DNA from: Azorhizobium caulinodans ORS 571
GTDB lineage: Bacteria > Pseudomonadota > Alphaproteobacteria > Rhizobiales > Xanthobacteraceae
NCBI RefSeq assembly: GCF_000010525.1
Contig: NC_009937.1
Coordinates: forward strand, 4,906,501-4,970,500
DNA: 64,000 nt
Reading direction: 5' to 3'
Below, in pieces: positions 41,728 through 50,227 of the stretch. Below the pieces are notes generated by a model that did not search any database, was not told the origin of the DNA, and saw only the letters and a list, made by a program, of their open reading frames with translations. The translations under genes were made by a program, and so were the position numbers. The first letter of the stretch is position 1, and the number at the start of each line of letters is the position of its first letter.

Positions 41728-43242
41728 TCACAGGTCGTGCCCCGCATAGGAGCAGTTGAAGGATTTGTTGCAGAGGGGGAAATCGGCGATGATATTGCCT
41801 TCGATGACCGCCTCCAGAACCGGCCACTGGAACCAGGAGGGATCGCGCAGATGGGCATGGGCGACGCGCCCGGCCGCATCAAGCCGCACGAAGGCGAAGA
41901 CGTCGCCCCGGAACCCTTCCACCAGTGCCACGCCCTCGCGCGCCGCGCCGGACTGCGGCAGCGGCGAAGACAGGTCGCCCCCGTCGGGCATATTGCTGAG
42001 CATCTGCGTAATGAGCGAAAGGCTCTCTTCCGCCTCGCTGAAGCGGATGCGCACCCGCGCGTCCACATCTCCCGCCTCCAGCACCGCCACGTCGAAGCGC
42101 AGCGCATCGTAAGGAGCGTAAGGTAGCGTCCGCCGGACATCGAAGCCCCGTCCCGATGCCCGCCCCACGAAGCCGCCGCAACCGAAGCGGCGCACCAGAT
42201 CCGGCTGCGCGATGCCCGTACCCACGGTGCGGTCCTGCAAGGAGGCGGTGCCGTCATAAAGCGCCAGCAGTTCCGGCAGGGCCGAACGCGCAGTTTCCAC
42301 CAGCGAACGCAGCCGGCCCTCTCCGCGCGGCGCGAGATCGATCAGCACGCCACCGGGGACGACCAGGTCGCGCATCATGCGCTGGCCGAAGGCCGCCTCG
42401 CTCGCACGCAGCACCTGTTCGCGCAGCACCGCGCAGGGGGCGAGCATCCGCGCAAAGGCAGCGTCGTTGCAGACGGCACCGATGTCACCGAAGTGATTGG
42501 CGAGGCGTTCCAGCTCTGCCATCAGGCCCCGCAGCCAGCGGGCGCGTGGCGGTGCCTCCATCTCGAGGGCGGCTTCAACGGCGCCGGCGAAGGCCAAGGC
42601 ATAGGCCACCGTGCTGTCGCCAGACACCCGGCCGGCGAGGGTGGCGGCGCGCTCCAGGGATGCCCCGCGCATCAGCCCCTCGATGCCGCGATGGACATAG
42701 CCGAGCCGCTCTTCCAGCCGCACGACGGCCTCGCCATTGGCGGTGAAGCGGAAATGGCCAGGCTCGATGATGCCCGCATGCACGGGGCCCACCGCCACTT
42801 CATGCAGCCCCTGCCCCTCGACGGGAAGGAAGGCATAGGGGGTCGTGTCGGGCGGAATAGGGGCCCCACTGAGAGGACGCGACACCGGCCAGCGGCCGTG
42901 GTCGAGCCAGAGGCGCGTATCGGGCGCTTCGACTGGCACCAGGCCGTACAGGTCGCGAATGGTGCGCTCCAGCCTTTGGGCCGGCGCATGGTGGCGGCCA
43001 ACGGAGGGGAACGTGCCGTCGCCCGCAAGATAGGTGGCCGTGCCCAGCGAGGTCGCGGCCTCATCCAGCAGCGCCATGTGCACGGCGTCGGGCTCGCCCC
43101 ACAGGGCCATGAGCGTCCAGCGGCCCGCCGCCAGCCCCTCGGACAGCGCCTCCCATGTCGCGGCGTCCACTTCGGCGCGCAGCCACGGCCGGTGGTCGGT
43201 GCGGATGCGGCCGGTGGCGAGAATATCGGTGAGTGCGCCCAT
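41728..43242 (-). CDS. hyfG: NuoCD/HyfG-like large subunit lacking Ni-Fe ligands
   Basis: A 504-residue protein with an N-terminal NuoC-like domain (about residues 20-125, GRHHAPAQRLERTIRDLYGL) and a NuoD/hydrogenase-large-like domain (about 145-504, VGPVHAGIIEPGHFRF and LGYVHRGIEGL). Ni-Fe hydrogenases have two CxxC-type motifs. Here the first is RVSGDS (residues 205-210; S207 and S210 replace the Cys). The second is replaced by FPLCNKSFNCSYAGHDL, where the two Cys (C491, C497) are six apart and the DPCxxC pattern is gone. It is thus predicted to have no Ni-Fe site, matching 'energy-converting hydrogenase-related' (Ehr) complexes. Automatic pipelines may call it a hydrogenase-4 subunit. Confidence 0.88.
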   Translation of the reverse strand: MGALTDILATGRIRTDHRPWLRAEVDAATWEALSEGLAAGRWTLMALWGEPDAVHMALLDEAATSLGTATYLAGDGTFPSVGRHHAPAQRLERTIRDLYGLVPVEAPDTRLWLDHGRWPVSRPLSGAPIPPDTTPYAFLPVEGQGLHEVAVGPVHAGIIEPGHFRFTANGEAVVRLEERLGYVHRGIEGLMRGASLERAATLAGRVSGDSTVAYALAFAGAVEAALEMEAPPRARWLRGLMAELERLANHFGDIGAVCNDAAFARMLAPCAVLREQVLRASEAAFGQRMMRDLVVPGGVLIDLAPRGEGRLRSLVETARSALPELLALYDGTASLQDRTVGTGIAQPDLVRRFGCGGFVGRASGRGFDVRRTLPYAPYDALRFDVAVLEAGDVDARVRIRFSEAEESLSLITQMLSNMPDGGDLSSPLPQSGAAREGVALVEGFRGDVFAFVRLDAAGRVAHAHLRDPSWFQWPVLEAVIEGNIIADFPLCNKSFNCSYAGHDL

Positions 43243-43251
43243 CTCGCCCCC

Positions 43252-44697
43252 TCAGCCCAGAAGATGCGCGATGTGCTGGAACCAGCTTACCAGCGGCCCC
43301 GGCAGCCACACACCCGCGCACCACACGAGCGCCAGATGCACCAGCATGGGCACTTGCGTGCCCTTCACCGGTGCCGAAGGCCCGCGCGGCGCGCCGAAGG
43401 CCAGCGCATGCAGGCGCAGCATCAGGGCCGCGAAGGCGATGACGAGCCCCAGCGCCAGCAGCCCCGCCAGCACGGGCGCCCGCGCAACGGTCGAGGTGAG
43501 AATGAGGAATTCGCTCATGAACACCCCTGCCGGCGGCAGGCCGACGATGGCGGCGACGCCCGCCACCAGCCCCCAGCCGAGCAGCGGATGGCTGGCGGTG
43601 AGGCCCCGGATCTCGGAGAGCGCCTGCGTGCCCTTCACCTGCACCGCATGGCCGACGCCGAAGAAGATGGCGGACTTGGTAAGGCTATGCATCACCATGT
43701 GCAGCAGGCCGGCGAAATTCGCCACCGGCCCGCCGATACCGAACGCGAACGCGATCAGCCCCATGTGCTCGATGGAGGAGAAGGCGAACAGACGCTTGAT
43801 GTCCCGCCGCCGGTAGAGCATCAGCCCGGCGAACAGCAGCGACAGCAGCCCAAGCCCCATGAGCAGCGGCCCCGGCGCCAGCGCGCCCGGCGCGGCCGCC
43901 AGCAGCAGCTTGAAGCGCAGCACCGCATAGAGCGCTACGTTCAGCAGGAGACCCGAGAGCACGGCGGAAATGGGCGTCGGCCCCTCCGCATGGGCGTCCG
44001 GCAGCCAGGAGTGCAGCGGCACGAGGCCGACCTTGGTGCCGTAGCCCAGCAGCAGGAAGACGAAGGCGAGGTTGAGCAGCGCCGGATCGAAGGCCGCCGC
44101 ATGGCTCATGAGCACGGTCCAGAGCATGCCGTCGTGCCCCTCCCCCACCACTGGCCGGGCGGCCATGTAGACGAGGATGGTGCCGAACAAGGCGAGCGCG
44201 ATGCCGACGCTGCCGAGGATGAAATATTTCCACGCCGCCTCGATCGCGGCGGGCGTGCGATAGAGGCCTACCATCAGCACGGTGGTGAGCGTCGCCAACT
44301 CGATCGCCACCCACATCACGCCGAGATTGCTCGCCAGCAGCGCCAGATTCATGGCGAACAGCAGCACCTGATACATGGCGTGATAGACGCGCATCTGCGC
44401 GGGCGAGAGGCGGCCCGTCTCCAGCTCATGGGCGATATAGCCGGCGCTGTAGAGCGACGTGGTCGCGCCCACGAAGCTGTTCAGCACCAGAAAGACGATG
44501 TTGAGATCGTCCACCCGCAGGAACTCTCCCTCCGGGGGCTGCACCAGCAGCAGCGAGGCCGCCGCGACGAAGGACAAGGCGGCGCTCGCCGCATTCAGCC
44601 ATGCCCCGAGGCGGGGCGCCGGCAGCACCAACAGCAGGAGCGCGCTGGCGGCGGGCAGCAGAAGCAAGGCCGAAGCCGCATCAAGGCCGAGGGTCAT
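43252..44697 (-). CDS. hyfF: HyfF-like antiporter-type membrane subunit
   Basis: A 481-residue NuoN/NuoM-like proton-channel subunit with about 14 transmembrane helices. Key charged residues of the channel are present: Glu in VMWVAIELATLTTVLMVGLY (about residues 128-147) and Lys in GYGTKVGLVPLHSWLPDAHA (about 218-237). Later motifs are SIEHMGLIAFAFG and the LHMVMHSLTKSAIFFGVGHA helix. Overlaps hyfE by 4 bases (ATGA). Predicted to move protons or cations driven by the peripheral Fe-S subunits. Confidence 0.92.
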   Translation of the reverse strand: MTLGLDAASALLLLPAASALLLLVLPAPRLGAWLNAASAALSFVAAASLLLVQPPEGEFLRVDDLNIVFLVLNSFVGATTSLYSAGYIAHELETGRLSPAQMRVYHAMYQVLLFAMNLALLASNLGVMWVAIELATLTTVLMVGLYRTPAAIEAAWKYFILGSVGIALALFGTILVYMAARPVVGEGHDGMLWTVLMSHAAAFDPALLNLAFVFLLLGYGTKVGLVPLHSWLPDAHAEGPTPISAVLSGLLLNVALYAVLRFKLLLAAAPGALAPGPLLMGLGLLSLLFAGLMLYRRRDIKRLFAFSSIEHMGLIAFAFGIGGPVANFAGLLHMVMHSLTKSAIFFGVGHAVQVKGTQALSEIRGLTASHPLLGWGLVAGVAAIVGLPPAGVFMSEFLILTSTVARAPVLAGLLALGLVIAFAALMLRLHALAFGAPRGPSAPVKGTQVPMLVHLALVWCAGVWLPGPLVSWFQHIAHLLG

Positions 44698-45356
44698 CTG
44701 CGGCCCTCCCGGAAACGGTCGAGCGCCGTGGAATCCACCGTGTCGAAGCGCTCGCGGATGCGGAAGAGGAAGATGCCGATGACGATGAAGGCCACCAGCA
44801 CCGAGAAGGCGACCGAGATTTCCACAACCAGCGGCATCCCCTTGGCACCGGTCGCGGCGAGGATCAGCCCGTTCTCCAGCGACATGAAGCCCACCACCTG
44901 ACTGACGGCGTTGCGCCGCGTCACCATCATCAGGAGGCCCAGCAGCACGACGGAAAGGGCGAAGGCGAGGTCCTCCCGCGCCAGAGGATCGGCCCCGGAA
45001 GTCACGCGCAGCATCACCACCATGGACAGGGCAATGAGGCCGATGCCGGCCATCATGGTGAGGCCGGTGCTGAGCGCGGATTCCACCTGCCGGTGAATGC
45101 CGAGCCGCTCGATCATCCGCAGCAGCGCCACGGGAATGATGAGCGCCTTGAAGGCGAGCGTGATGGCGGCGGTCACATAGAGATGCGGCGCATCCTGTGC
45201 ATAGGCCTGCCAGGCCACGGAGAGGGTGAGCAGCAGCGCCTGAAGGCCATAGACGCGGATGAGGTTCGGCAGGCGGGCCTGATAGAGCATCACGAGGCTG
45301 GTGAAGACGAGCCCGCCCGCCAGAAGATGCGCCACATCGAAGAGAAGGCTGCCCAT
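44694..45356 (-). CDS. hyfE: HyfE-like membrane subunit
   Basis: A 220-residue membrane protein with about six helices. The second half corresponds to NuoK of complex I: VVGFMSLENGLILAATGAKG with the conserved Glu in a membrane helix (about residue 170), followed by MPLVVEISVAFSVLVAFIVI and a second buried Glu. In HyfE the N-terminal half (VYGLQALLLTLSVAWQAYA) adds extra helices. Begins 2 bases after hyfC. Confidence 0.9.
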   Translation of the reverse strand: MGSLLFDVAHLLAGGLVFTSLVMLYQARLPNLIRVYGLQALLLTLSVAWQAYAQDAPHLYVTAAITLAFKALIIPVALLRMIERLGIHRQVESALSTGLTMMAGIGLIALSMVVMLRVTSGADPLAREDLAFALSVVLLGLLMMVTRRNAVSQVVGFMSLENGLILAATGAKGMPLVVEISVAFSVLVAFIVIGIFLFRIRERFDTVDSTALDRFREGRR

Positions 45357-45358
45357 GC

Positions 45359-46315
45359 TCAGAAGCTCCGCGACACGAACAGCAGCAGCGTGCCGAGCAG
45401 CCCCAGCATCAGCGCCGCGCCGAGGAAATCCGGCACACGGAAGACCCGCATCTTGGCGATGGAGGTCTCAAACAGGGCCAGCAGGCTGCCGCCCAGCGCG
45501 AGCTTCGCCCCATAGGCCAGCATGCCGATGAGGAGCGCCAGCGGCGCCGCGCCCGCCGGGGCAAGGCCCCACGGCACGAACACGCAGGCGATGAGGGAGA
45601 GATAGAGCACCAGCTTCAGCGATGCGGCGAGCTCGATGAGCGCGAGATGGCGTCCGGAATATTCCAGCACCATAGCCTCATGCACCATGGTGAGTTCGAG
45701 ATGGGTCGCCGGATTGTCCACCGGGATGCGCGCATTCTCGGCAATGGCCACCATGGTGAGGCCAATCAGTGCTAGCCCCAACGAGACACGCAGGCCCACA
45801 TGGGCCGCCAGCATGTGTTCGGCGACGGTGGAGAGCTGCGTCGAGCCCGCGACCAGCGCCAGCGTGAAGACGATCATGATGAGTGCGGGCTCGGCGAGCG
45901 AGGCGATCATCACCTCCCGGCTGGAGCCGAGGCCGCCGAAACTGGTGCCGATGTCCATGCCCGCCAGCGCCTGAAAGAAACGGGCGCTGCCGAGCAAAGC
46001 CGTGATGGCGATGAGGTCCGCCGTCCAACTGAAGACGAGGCCGGTGGCGAAAGTGGGCACCAATGCCGCCGCCACCCAGGTGGAGGCGAAGATGAGATAG
46101 GGCGCGGCTCGGAACAGCCAGGAGGCATTGCCCGCCAGCACCACATCCTTACGGGCGAGGCGCGCGAGATCGAAATAGGGTTGCAGCAGCGGCGGCCCGC
46201 GCCGGCGCAGCAGGCGGGCCTTCATCACGCGCACGAAGCCGGTGAGCAGCGGCGCCAGCGCGAGCACAAGGGCCATCTGGAGGCCCTGCACGACGAGAGC
46301 GTGGATCAGGCCCAT
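45359..46315 (-). CDS. hyfC: HyfC/NuoH-like membrane subunit
   Basis: A 318-residue subunit with about eight transmembrane helices, equivalent to NuoH/HyfC, which links the peripheral arm to the membrane arm. Motifs are the cytosolic loop ARLLRRRGPPLLQPYFDLAR, SFGGLGSSREVMIASLAEPA (conserved Glu in the E-channel) and ARIPVDNPATHLELTMVHEA. The start at 46315 overlaps the hyfB stop by 10 bases; longer starts lie inside hyfB and are discounted. Confidence 0.92.
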   Translation of the reverse strand: MGLIHALVVQGLQMALVLALAPLLTGFVRVMKARLLRRRGPPLLQPYFDLARLARKDVVLAGNASWLFRAAPYLIFASTWVAAALVPTFATGLVFSWTADLIAITALLGSARFFQALAGMDIGTSFGGLGSSREVMIASLAEPALIMIVFTLALVAGSTQLSTVAEHMLAAHVGLRVSLGLALIGLTMVAIAENARIPVDNPATHLELTMVHEAMVLEYSGRHLALIELAASLKLVLYLSLIACVFVPWGLAPAGAAPLALLIGMLAYGAKLALGGSLLALFETSIAKMRVFRVPDFLGAALMLGLLGTLLLFVSRSF

Positions 46316-48309
46316 AGCGCCAGCACCAGAAGCAGCAGCACCAGCGCCCCGAAGACGAGGCCGAGATAGCGCCGGATGGAGAGATATTGCAGGGCGTCCA
46401 TCCGCCCCGAGAGGCGCCACACGCCCCGCGCCAGCGGCAAATAGAGCCCCTCCCACGCTGGATCGACGATACGCAGCACGAAACGCGCCGGCCGGAGATC
46501 GCCCGGCGGCGGCATGGTGATGCGCTCGCGCGCACCGAACAGGGTGGTGCCGAAAACGCGGCGGATGGGCTGGGCGAAGCTCGACGCGCTATACTGCGTG
46601 CGCAGGCCTGCATCTGGGAAGCCGCAGTCCCAGGCCGGGCCGCGCCGCACCGCGCGCGACGCGAAACGATGGATGAGCAGCGCCATCAGGCCAGCCGAGC
46701 CGAGCACAAAGAGGAGCACCAGCAGCCCGTTATAGGAGCTGCGGCTCTCGGCCACGGGAATGATGGAAAGCCAGGCGGTGCCCGCCTGCGGGGGCATGCG
46801 CGCATCCACCAGCGCCTGGACGGCGGGAGCCACCGCATCAATCACCACCCCCGGCAGGATGCCGGCAAGCACACACAGCCCGGCCAGCCCCAGCATGGCG
46901 GCCAGCGACCAGCGCTCCACCTCATGGGCCTGCGCGGCAGCGGGCGAGCGCGGGCGGCCGAGGAAGACGGTGCCGTAGATGCGCACGAAGCAGGCCGCCG
47001 CCAGCGCCGCGGCAAGGGCAAGCAGGGCGCCGGCCGCCGGCACCAGCAGCTTCGGCCCCCAGGCGGGCAGGTCCGGGCTCAGCAATATGGCCTGGAAGGT
47101 GAGCCACTCGGACACGAAGCCGTTCAGCGGCGGCAGCGCCGAAATGGCCGCGCAGGCCACCAGCATGGCGAAGGCCGTCACAGGCATGGCATGGATAAGG
47201 CCACCGAGCCGCTCCATGTCCCGTGTTCCCGTGCCGTGCAGTACCGCGCCGGCGCCAAAGAACAGAAGGCTCTTGAACAACGCGTGGTTCAGCGCGTGGA
47301 ACAGCGCCGCCGTCAGGGCCAGCGCCCCCGCCGCTTTCATGCCGTTGGCCGAGAAGGCGAGCGCGAGGCCGAGCCCGACGAAGATGATGCCGATGTTCTC
47401 GATGGTGCTGAAGGCGAGCGCCCGCTTGAGGTCCGCCTGCATCAGCGCGTAGAGCACGCCCAGCACCGCCGTCGCGGCGCCGATGGCCAGCACGGGCATG
47501 CCCCACCACCATTCGGGCGGGCCCAGTAGATCAAAAGCGATGCGCACGAAGCCATAGACCGCCACCTTGGTCATGCCCGCGCTCATGAGCGCCGAGACGT
47601 GGCTGGGAGCAGCGGGATGGGCGAGCGGCAGCCAGGCATGCAGCGGAAACAGGCCCGCCTTGGAGCCGGCACCCGCCAGCGCAAGAAACAGCACGACGGC
47701 ACCCAGCACACCCTCCGGCGCATGGGCGCGCAGGACGGAAAAGGCCACGCTCCCCGCGCTGCCCGCCAGAAGTCCGAAAGCGAGCATCAGCAGGAACGCG
47801 CCGGCGCTCGCCATGACGAGATAGATGAAGGCGGCCCGCCGGTTGGCGGCCTCCCGATGATCCGCCAGCACCAGCGCCCAGGAGGCGAGCGACATCACCT
47901 CCCAGCCGAACAGGAAGCTGTAGGCGTCATCCGCCAGCAGCACGAGGCTCATGGCGGCAAGAAAGGCGGGAAAGAAGGGCAGCACCCGCGCGGGCTCCGC
48001 CGCATGGCGGCCATAGCCGATGGCATAGAGGCTGGCAGCCGCGCCGCACAGATTGACGATGGCCAGGAAGACCGCACTCAGCGCATCCAGGCGCACCTGC
48101 GTGCCGAGGCCCGGCAGGCCGAGCGGCAACGCGAGCGTGGTGGGGCTGGCCGGCAGGGCCGTGAGAGCGTTCAACAGGCCCACGAGGCAGATGAGCCCCG
48201 TGCCACCATAGATCACCGCATGCGCACCGCCATGGCGCGACAGGGGAATGGCTGCGACCGCCAGAGCCAGCAGCGCACAGATGCACCAGAGCTCGACGAT
48301 CACAGGCAT
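46306..48309 (-). CDS. hyfB: HyfB-like antiporter-type membrane subunit
   Basis: A 667-residue NuoL/HyfB-like subunit with about 16 transmembrane helices. Channel residues are intact: Glu in FLFGWEVMSLASWALVLADH, Lys in AGSKAGLFPLHAWLPLAHPA and the second Lys in MSAGMTKVAVYGFVR. The discontinuous helix region SALPPLNGFVSEWL is present, and the C-terminal extension (about residues 560-667) carries an extra helix. Begins 3 bases after a small XRE regulator gene, so the regulator heads the operon. GAGG 7 bases upstream. Confidence 0.93.
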   Translation of the reverse strand: MPVIVELWCICALLALAVAAIPLSRHGGAHAVIYGGTGLICLVGLLNALTALPASPTTLALPLGLPGLGTQVRLDALSAVFLAIVNLCGAAASLYAIGYGRHAAEPARVLPFFPAFLAAMSLVLLADDAYSFLFGWEVMSLASWALVLADHREAANRRAAFIYLVMASAGAFLLMLAFGLLAGSAGSVAFSVLRAHAPEGVLGAVVLFLALAGAGSKAGLFPLHAWLPLAHPAAPSHVSALMSAGMTKVAVYGFVRIAFDLLGPPEWWWGMPVLAIGAATAVLGVLYALMQADLKRALAFSTIENIGIIFVGLGLALAFSANGMKAAGALALTAALFHALNHALFKSLLFFGAGAVLHGTGTRDMERLGGLIHAMPVTAFAMLVACAAISALPPLNGFVSEWLTFQAILLSPDLPAWGPKLLVPAAGALLALAAALAAACFVRIYGTVFLGRPRSPAAAQAHEVERWSLAAMLGLAGLCVLAGILPGVVIDAVAPAVQALVDARMPPQAGTAWLSIIPVAESRSSYNGLLVLLFVLGSAGLMALLIHRFASRAVRRGPAWDCGFPDAGLRTQYSASSFAQPIRRVFGTTLFGARERITMPPPGDLRPARFVLRIVDPAWEGLYLPLARGVWRLSGRMDALQYLSIRRYLGLVFGALVLLLLVLALWA

Positions 48310-48312
48310 GGG

Positions 48313-48597
48313 TCAGGCCTCGTCCGGAAGCGGCGCCGGGCGGCGGACGGGGGCCTCGCGCAGACGCACGCCGCGCCCGCCCCCTTCACTCACCATGCCC
48401 TCGCTGAGGAGCTGGATGCCCGCGCCCTCCAGCGCGCCCACGAGCTTCATCAGGGAATCCACATTGCCGCGAATGACCCCGTCACTGGCCTCCATCCGCT
48501 GGATGGTCGGCACGGAGAGCGCGCACAGCGCGGCCAGCGCCTTCTGGTCGAGCCCGAGCAGGGCGCGAGCGGCACGCAGTTGCGCAGCGGTGATCAT
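48313..48597 (-). CDS. Small XRE-family regulator heading the hyf/hyq operon
   Basis: A 94-residue helix-turn-helix protein: LRAARALLGLDQKALAALCA (about residues 7-26) then LSVPTIQRMEASDGVIRGNV, a Cro/CI-type DNA-binding fold with a basic tail. Three bases separate it from hyfB, giving a seven-gene unit XRE-B-C-E-F-G-I. This matches, as I recall, the seven-gene hyq cluster of Azorhizobium caulinodans, where the regulator would be hyqR. Likely binds the palindrome at 48673-48691 in its own promoter region. Confidence 0.85.
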   Translation of the reverse strand: MITAAQLRAARALLGLDQKALAALCALSVPTIQRMEASDGVIRGNVDSLMKLVGALEGAGIQLLSEGMVSEGGGRGVRLREAPVRRPAPLPDEA

Positions 48598-48672
48598 GTG
48601 GCCGAAAGACCCATGGCTGAGAATTGATGAATTAGCCTAATCACGTCAGGAGTGAATATCAAACATAAAATT

Positions 48673-48691
48673 ATGATGTTTTAAACATCAT
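48673..48691. promoter_or_regulatory. Perfect 19-bp inverted repeat upstream of the hyf/hyq operon
   Basis: ATGATGTTT-T-AAACATCAT, 9-bp arms about 75 bases upstream of the XRE gene start. Its AT-rich perfect symmetry suggests a dimeric regulator operator, most simply for the XRE protein encoded first in the operon. A related AAACAT occurs at 48661. Confidence 0.55.
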
Positions 48692-48915
48692 CCAATGACG
48701 ACGCACAGGCCGCACGGGTGCGCCGCCACGGCTCGCACGATGAAAGGTCGGGATCGCGATGCATTCCGATATCCGGCCCGGTCGCAGGACGCAGGGGCAG
48801 CGTCCGCAGGGCCATGGGGATCGACCCGTTTTTCTCCGCCTGTCCGGCGACAAGACGCTTGCACCAGAGGAGCGCATCGCGCCATCATACCTCCCGAAAG
48901 ATGAGGAGCGCAGAC

Positions 48916-48945
48916 TTGACGCTCCGCGACATCACCCGCTATCGT
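48916..48945 (+). promoter_or_regulatory. Candidate sigma-70-type promoter for the winged-helix gene
   Basis: TTGACG and TATCGT with an 18-base spacer, pointing right, about 190 bases before the ATG at 49138. The leader would include the nested inverted repeats downstream. Confidence 0.35.
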
Positions 48946-48959
48946 TGATATGCGTGTGA

Positions 48960-49033
48960 ATAAAACCCTGGATACGCGCCCATGACCAACAGGCGCCCGA
49001 ACATCAATGCCCATTGATGGGATCAGGGTTTAT
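48960..49033. promoter_or_regulatory. Nested inverted repeats upstream of the winged-helix gene
   Basis: Outer arms ATAAAACCCTG (48960-48970) and CAGGGTTTAT (49024-49033) enclose an inner perfect dyad ATCAATG-CC-CATTGAT (49003-49018). Could be a regulator-binding array or a structured leader. Confidence 0.45.
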
Positions 49034-49137
49034 GCGCAACGGCACCATGATAAGATGAGATCGTCGATGCACCGGCTAGGGCATGGCCCTTGCGTCGGGG
49101 TAGCTGGTGCGTCGCGCCTGCTGATCGGGGATCATGG

Positions 49138-50136
49138 ATGAACGCTCTCGCCCAGCGACTGCCGGCTGCCGGCCTTGACGCCGGGCGCATTCAGCTCCGG
49201 GCTGCGCCAGTCGACCTCGCCGCGTTCGCCGCCCATGTGCGAGGCGACCCCGGCTTCCCGGTCATGCGGGACGCCGTCATCCAGAACATCGTCCAGTTAT
49301 TCCGCGGGGACTATCTGCTGAGCCGCCTCATGCTGGAGGAAGGCCGCTACGTCACCATCCAGATGCTCCTGACGCTGGCCGCCACGCAACAGGCCGAAGA
49401 ACGCAGCACCTGGCTGACGCTCGGACGCCTGCAGCAGAGCCTCGCCGGTTCGGAACTGGCCAGCCGCAACCGCATCGAGGCGCTGGTGGCCGTGCTGGAG
49501 CGTTACGGTTTCGTTGAGCGGCGCAAGGCCGAGGAAGATCTCCGCCTCACCCTGCTGCTGCCCACCGCCCGCCTCTGGGGGTCGGACGCACTGTTCGTGG
49601 AAGCGATGGTGCAGCCGCTCGCCCGTCTCGCCGACACGCCCCCCACCGGCGCAGCCGCCCGCGAGCTGCTCTCCCGCCTCAGCCTCAATTCCGCAACCCA
49701 GACGAGTGGCGCGCCCACCTGCGATCCGCAGGCGCCGGCCTGGTCCACCCGCGATGTGGCTGCCGCCGGCGCCGGGCATCGCAACTGGCACCGCCTGTTC
49801 GCACCTCGGCTCACCGATTATCTGGCGCTCCGCGGGACGCATGCGTCCATCCAGCAGTTAGCGACACGCGACGGCGGCTATATGGCGCTGCTTCTGCTGC
49901 TCGATGAAGCCCGAGCGCGCGGCTCTGCCCGCATCAGCCTGCCCTATGAGACCCTGTCGAACCACACCGGCATCTCGCGCACCCATGCGCGGCTGCTCAC
50001 GGAGCAGGCCGAAGCGTGCGGCTTCCTGCGGCTCCACGCCAAGGGCGGGCGCGAGGTGGAGGTGACGGAGCAGTTCCGGGACGCGGCCGACGCGTGGTTC
50101 GCGAGCCTCGCGGCCTTCCATCTCAGCCTCGACTGA
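49138..50136 (+). CDS. Unrecognised protein with two apparent winged-helix domains
   Basis: A 332-residue protein I cannot assign to a named family. Two segments look like winged helices: about residues 85-145 (WLTLGRLQQSLAGSELASRN then EALVAVLERYGFVERRKAEE), and about 255-320 (ISLPYETLSNHTGISRTHAR then LLTEQAEACGFLRLHAKGGR). Between them is a helical linker. The pattern suggests a DNA-binding regulator with MarR-like halves in one chain. The ATG at 49138 is preferred over in-frame upstream codons, though its ribosome site is weak. It converges on the NHLP precursor gene, and its promoter region holds nested inverted repeats. Confidence 0.7.
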   Translation: MNALAQRLPAAGLDAGRIQLRAAPVDLAAFAAHVRGDPGFPVMRDAVIQNIVQLFRGDYLLSRLMLEEGRYVTIQMLLTLAATQQAEERSTWLTLGRLQQSLAGSELASRNRIEALVAVLERYGFVERRKAEEDLRLTLLLPTARLWGSDALFVEAMVQPLARLADTPPTGAAARELLSRLSLNSATQTSGAPTCDPQAPAWSTRDVAAAGAGHRNWHRLFAPRLTDYLALRGTHASIQQLATRDGGYMALLLLLDEARARGSARISLPYETLSNHTGISRTHARLLTEQAEACGFLRLHAKGGREVEVTEQFRDAADAWFASLAAFHLSLD

Positions 50137-50227
50137 CGACGCCCGCCGCCTGCCGCACCATCACGGACTCAAGCAGCACGAGTCCTGCGCGCAGCGCACC
50201 CGCACGCGGAAGGCGCGGCGTGAGCGG

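Larger units (their letters stand above)
48598..49137. other. 540-bp divergent regulatory region
   Basis: Lies between the leftward hyf/hyq operon and the rightward winged-helix gene. It is more AT-rich near 48620-48700 than the rest of the window. It holds the palindrome at 48673-48691, a promoter-like pair at 48916-48945, and nested inverted repeats at 48960-49033. On the minus strand TTGATA, 17 bases, then TAGGCT (about 48654 to 48626) could serve the hyf operon. Several short frames exist on both strands, but none has ribosome sites or coding composition that persuades me. Confidence 0.55.

Noticed and set aside
42493-44901. Long plus-strand open frame (802 codons) opposite the hyfF and hyfG genes
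   Set aside because: Same GC-bias shadow; the translation is His/Gln/Arg-rich noise.
41205-48309. Calling the hyf-like operon a functional Ni-Fe hydrogenase
   Set aside because: The large subunit lacks both Ni-Fe binding motifs (see findings), so I describe it only as a complex-I-related complex.
48688-49014. Several short frames in the 48.6-49.1 kb intergenic region
   Set aside because: Overlapping frames on both strands with poor ribosome sites and odd compositions; the region is better explained as regulatory DNA.
49003-49018. ATCAATG-CC-CATTGAT considered as an FNR/FixK box
   Set aside because: The consensus is TTGAT-N4-ATCAA; here the half sites are in the reverse orientation with the wrong spacing.
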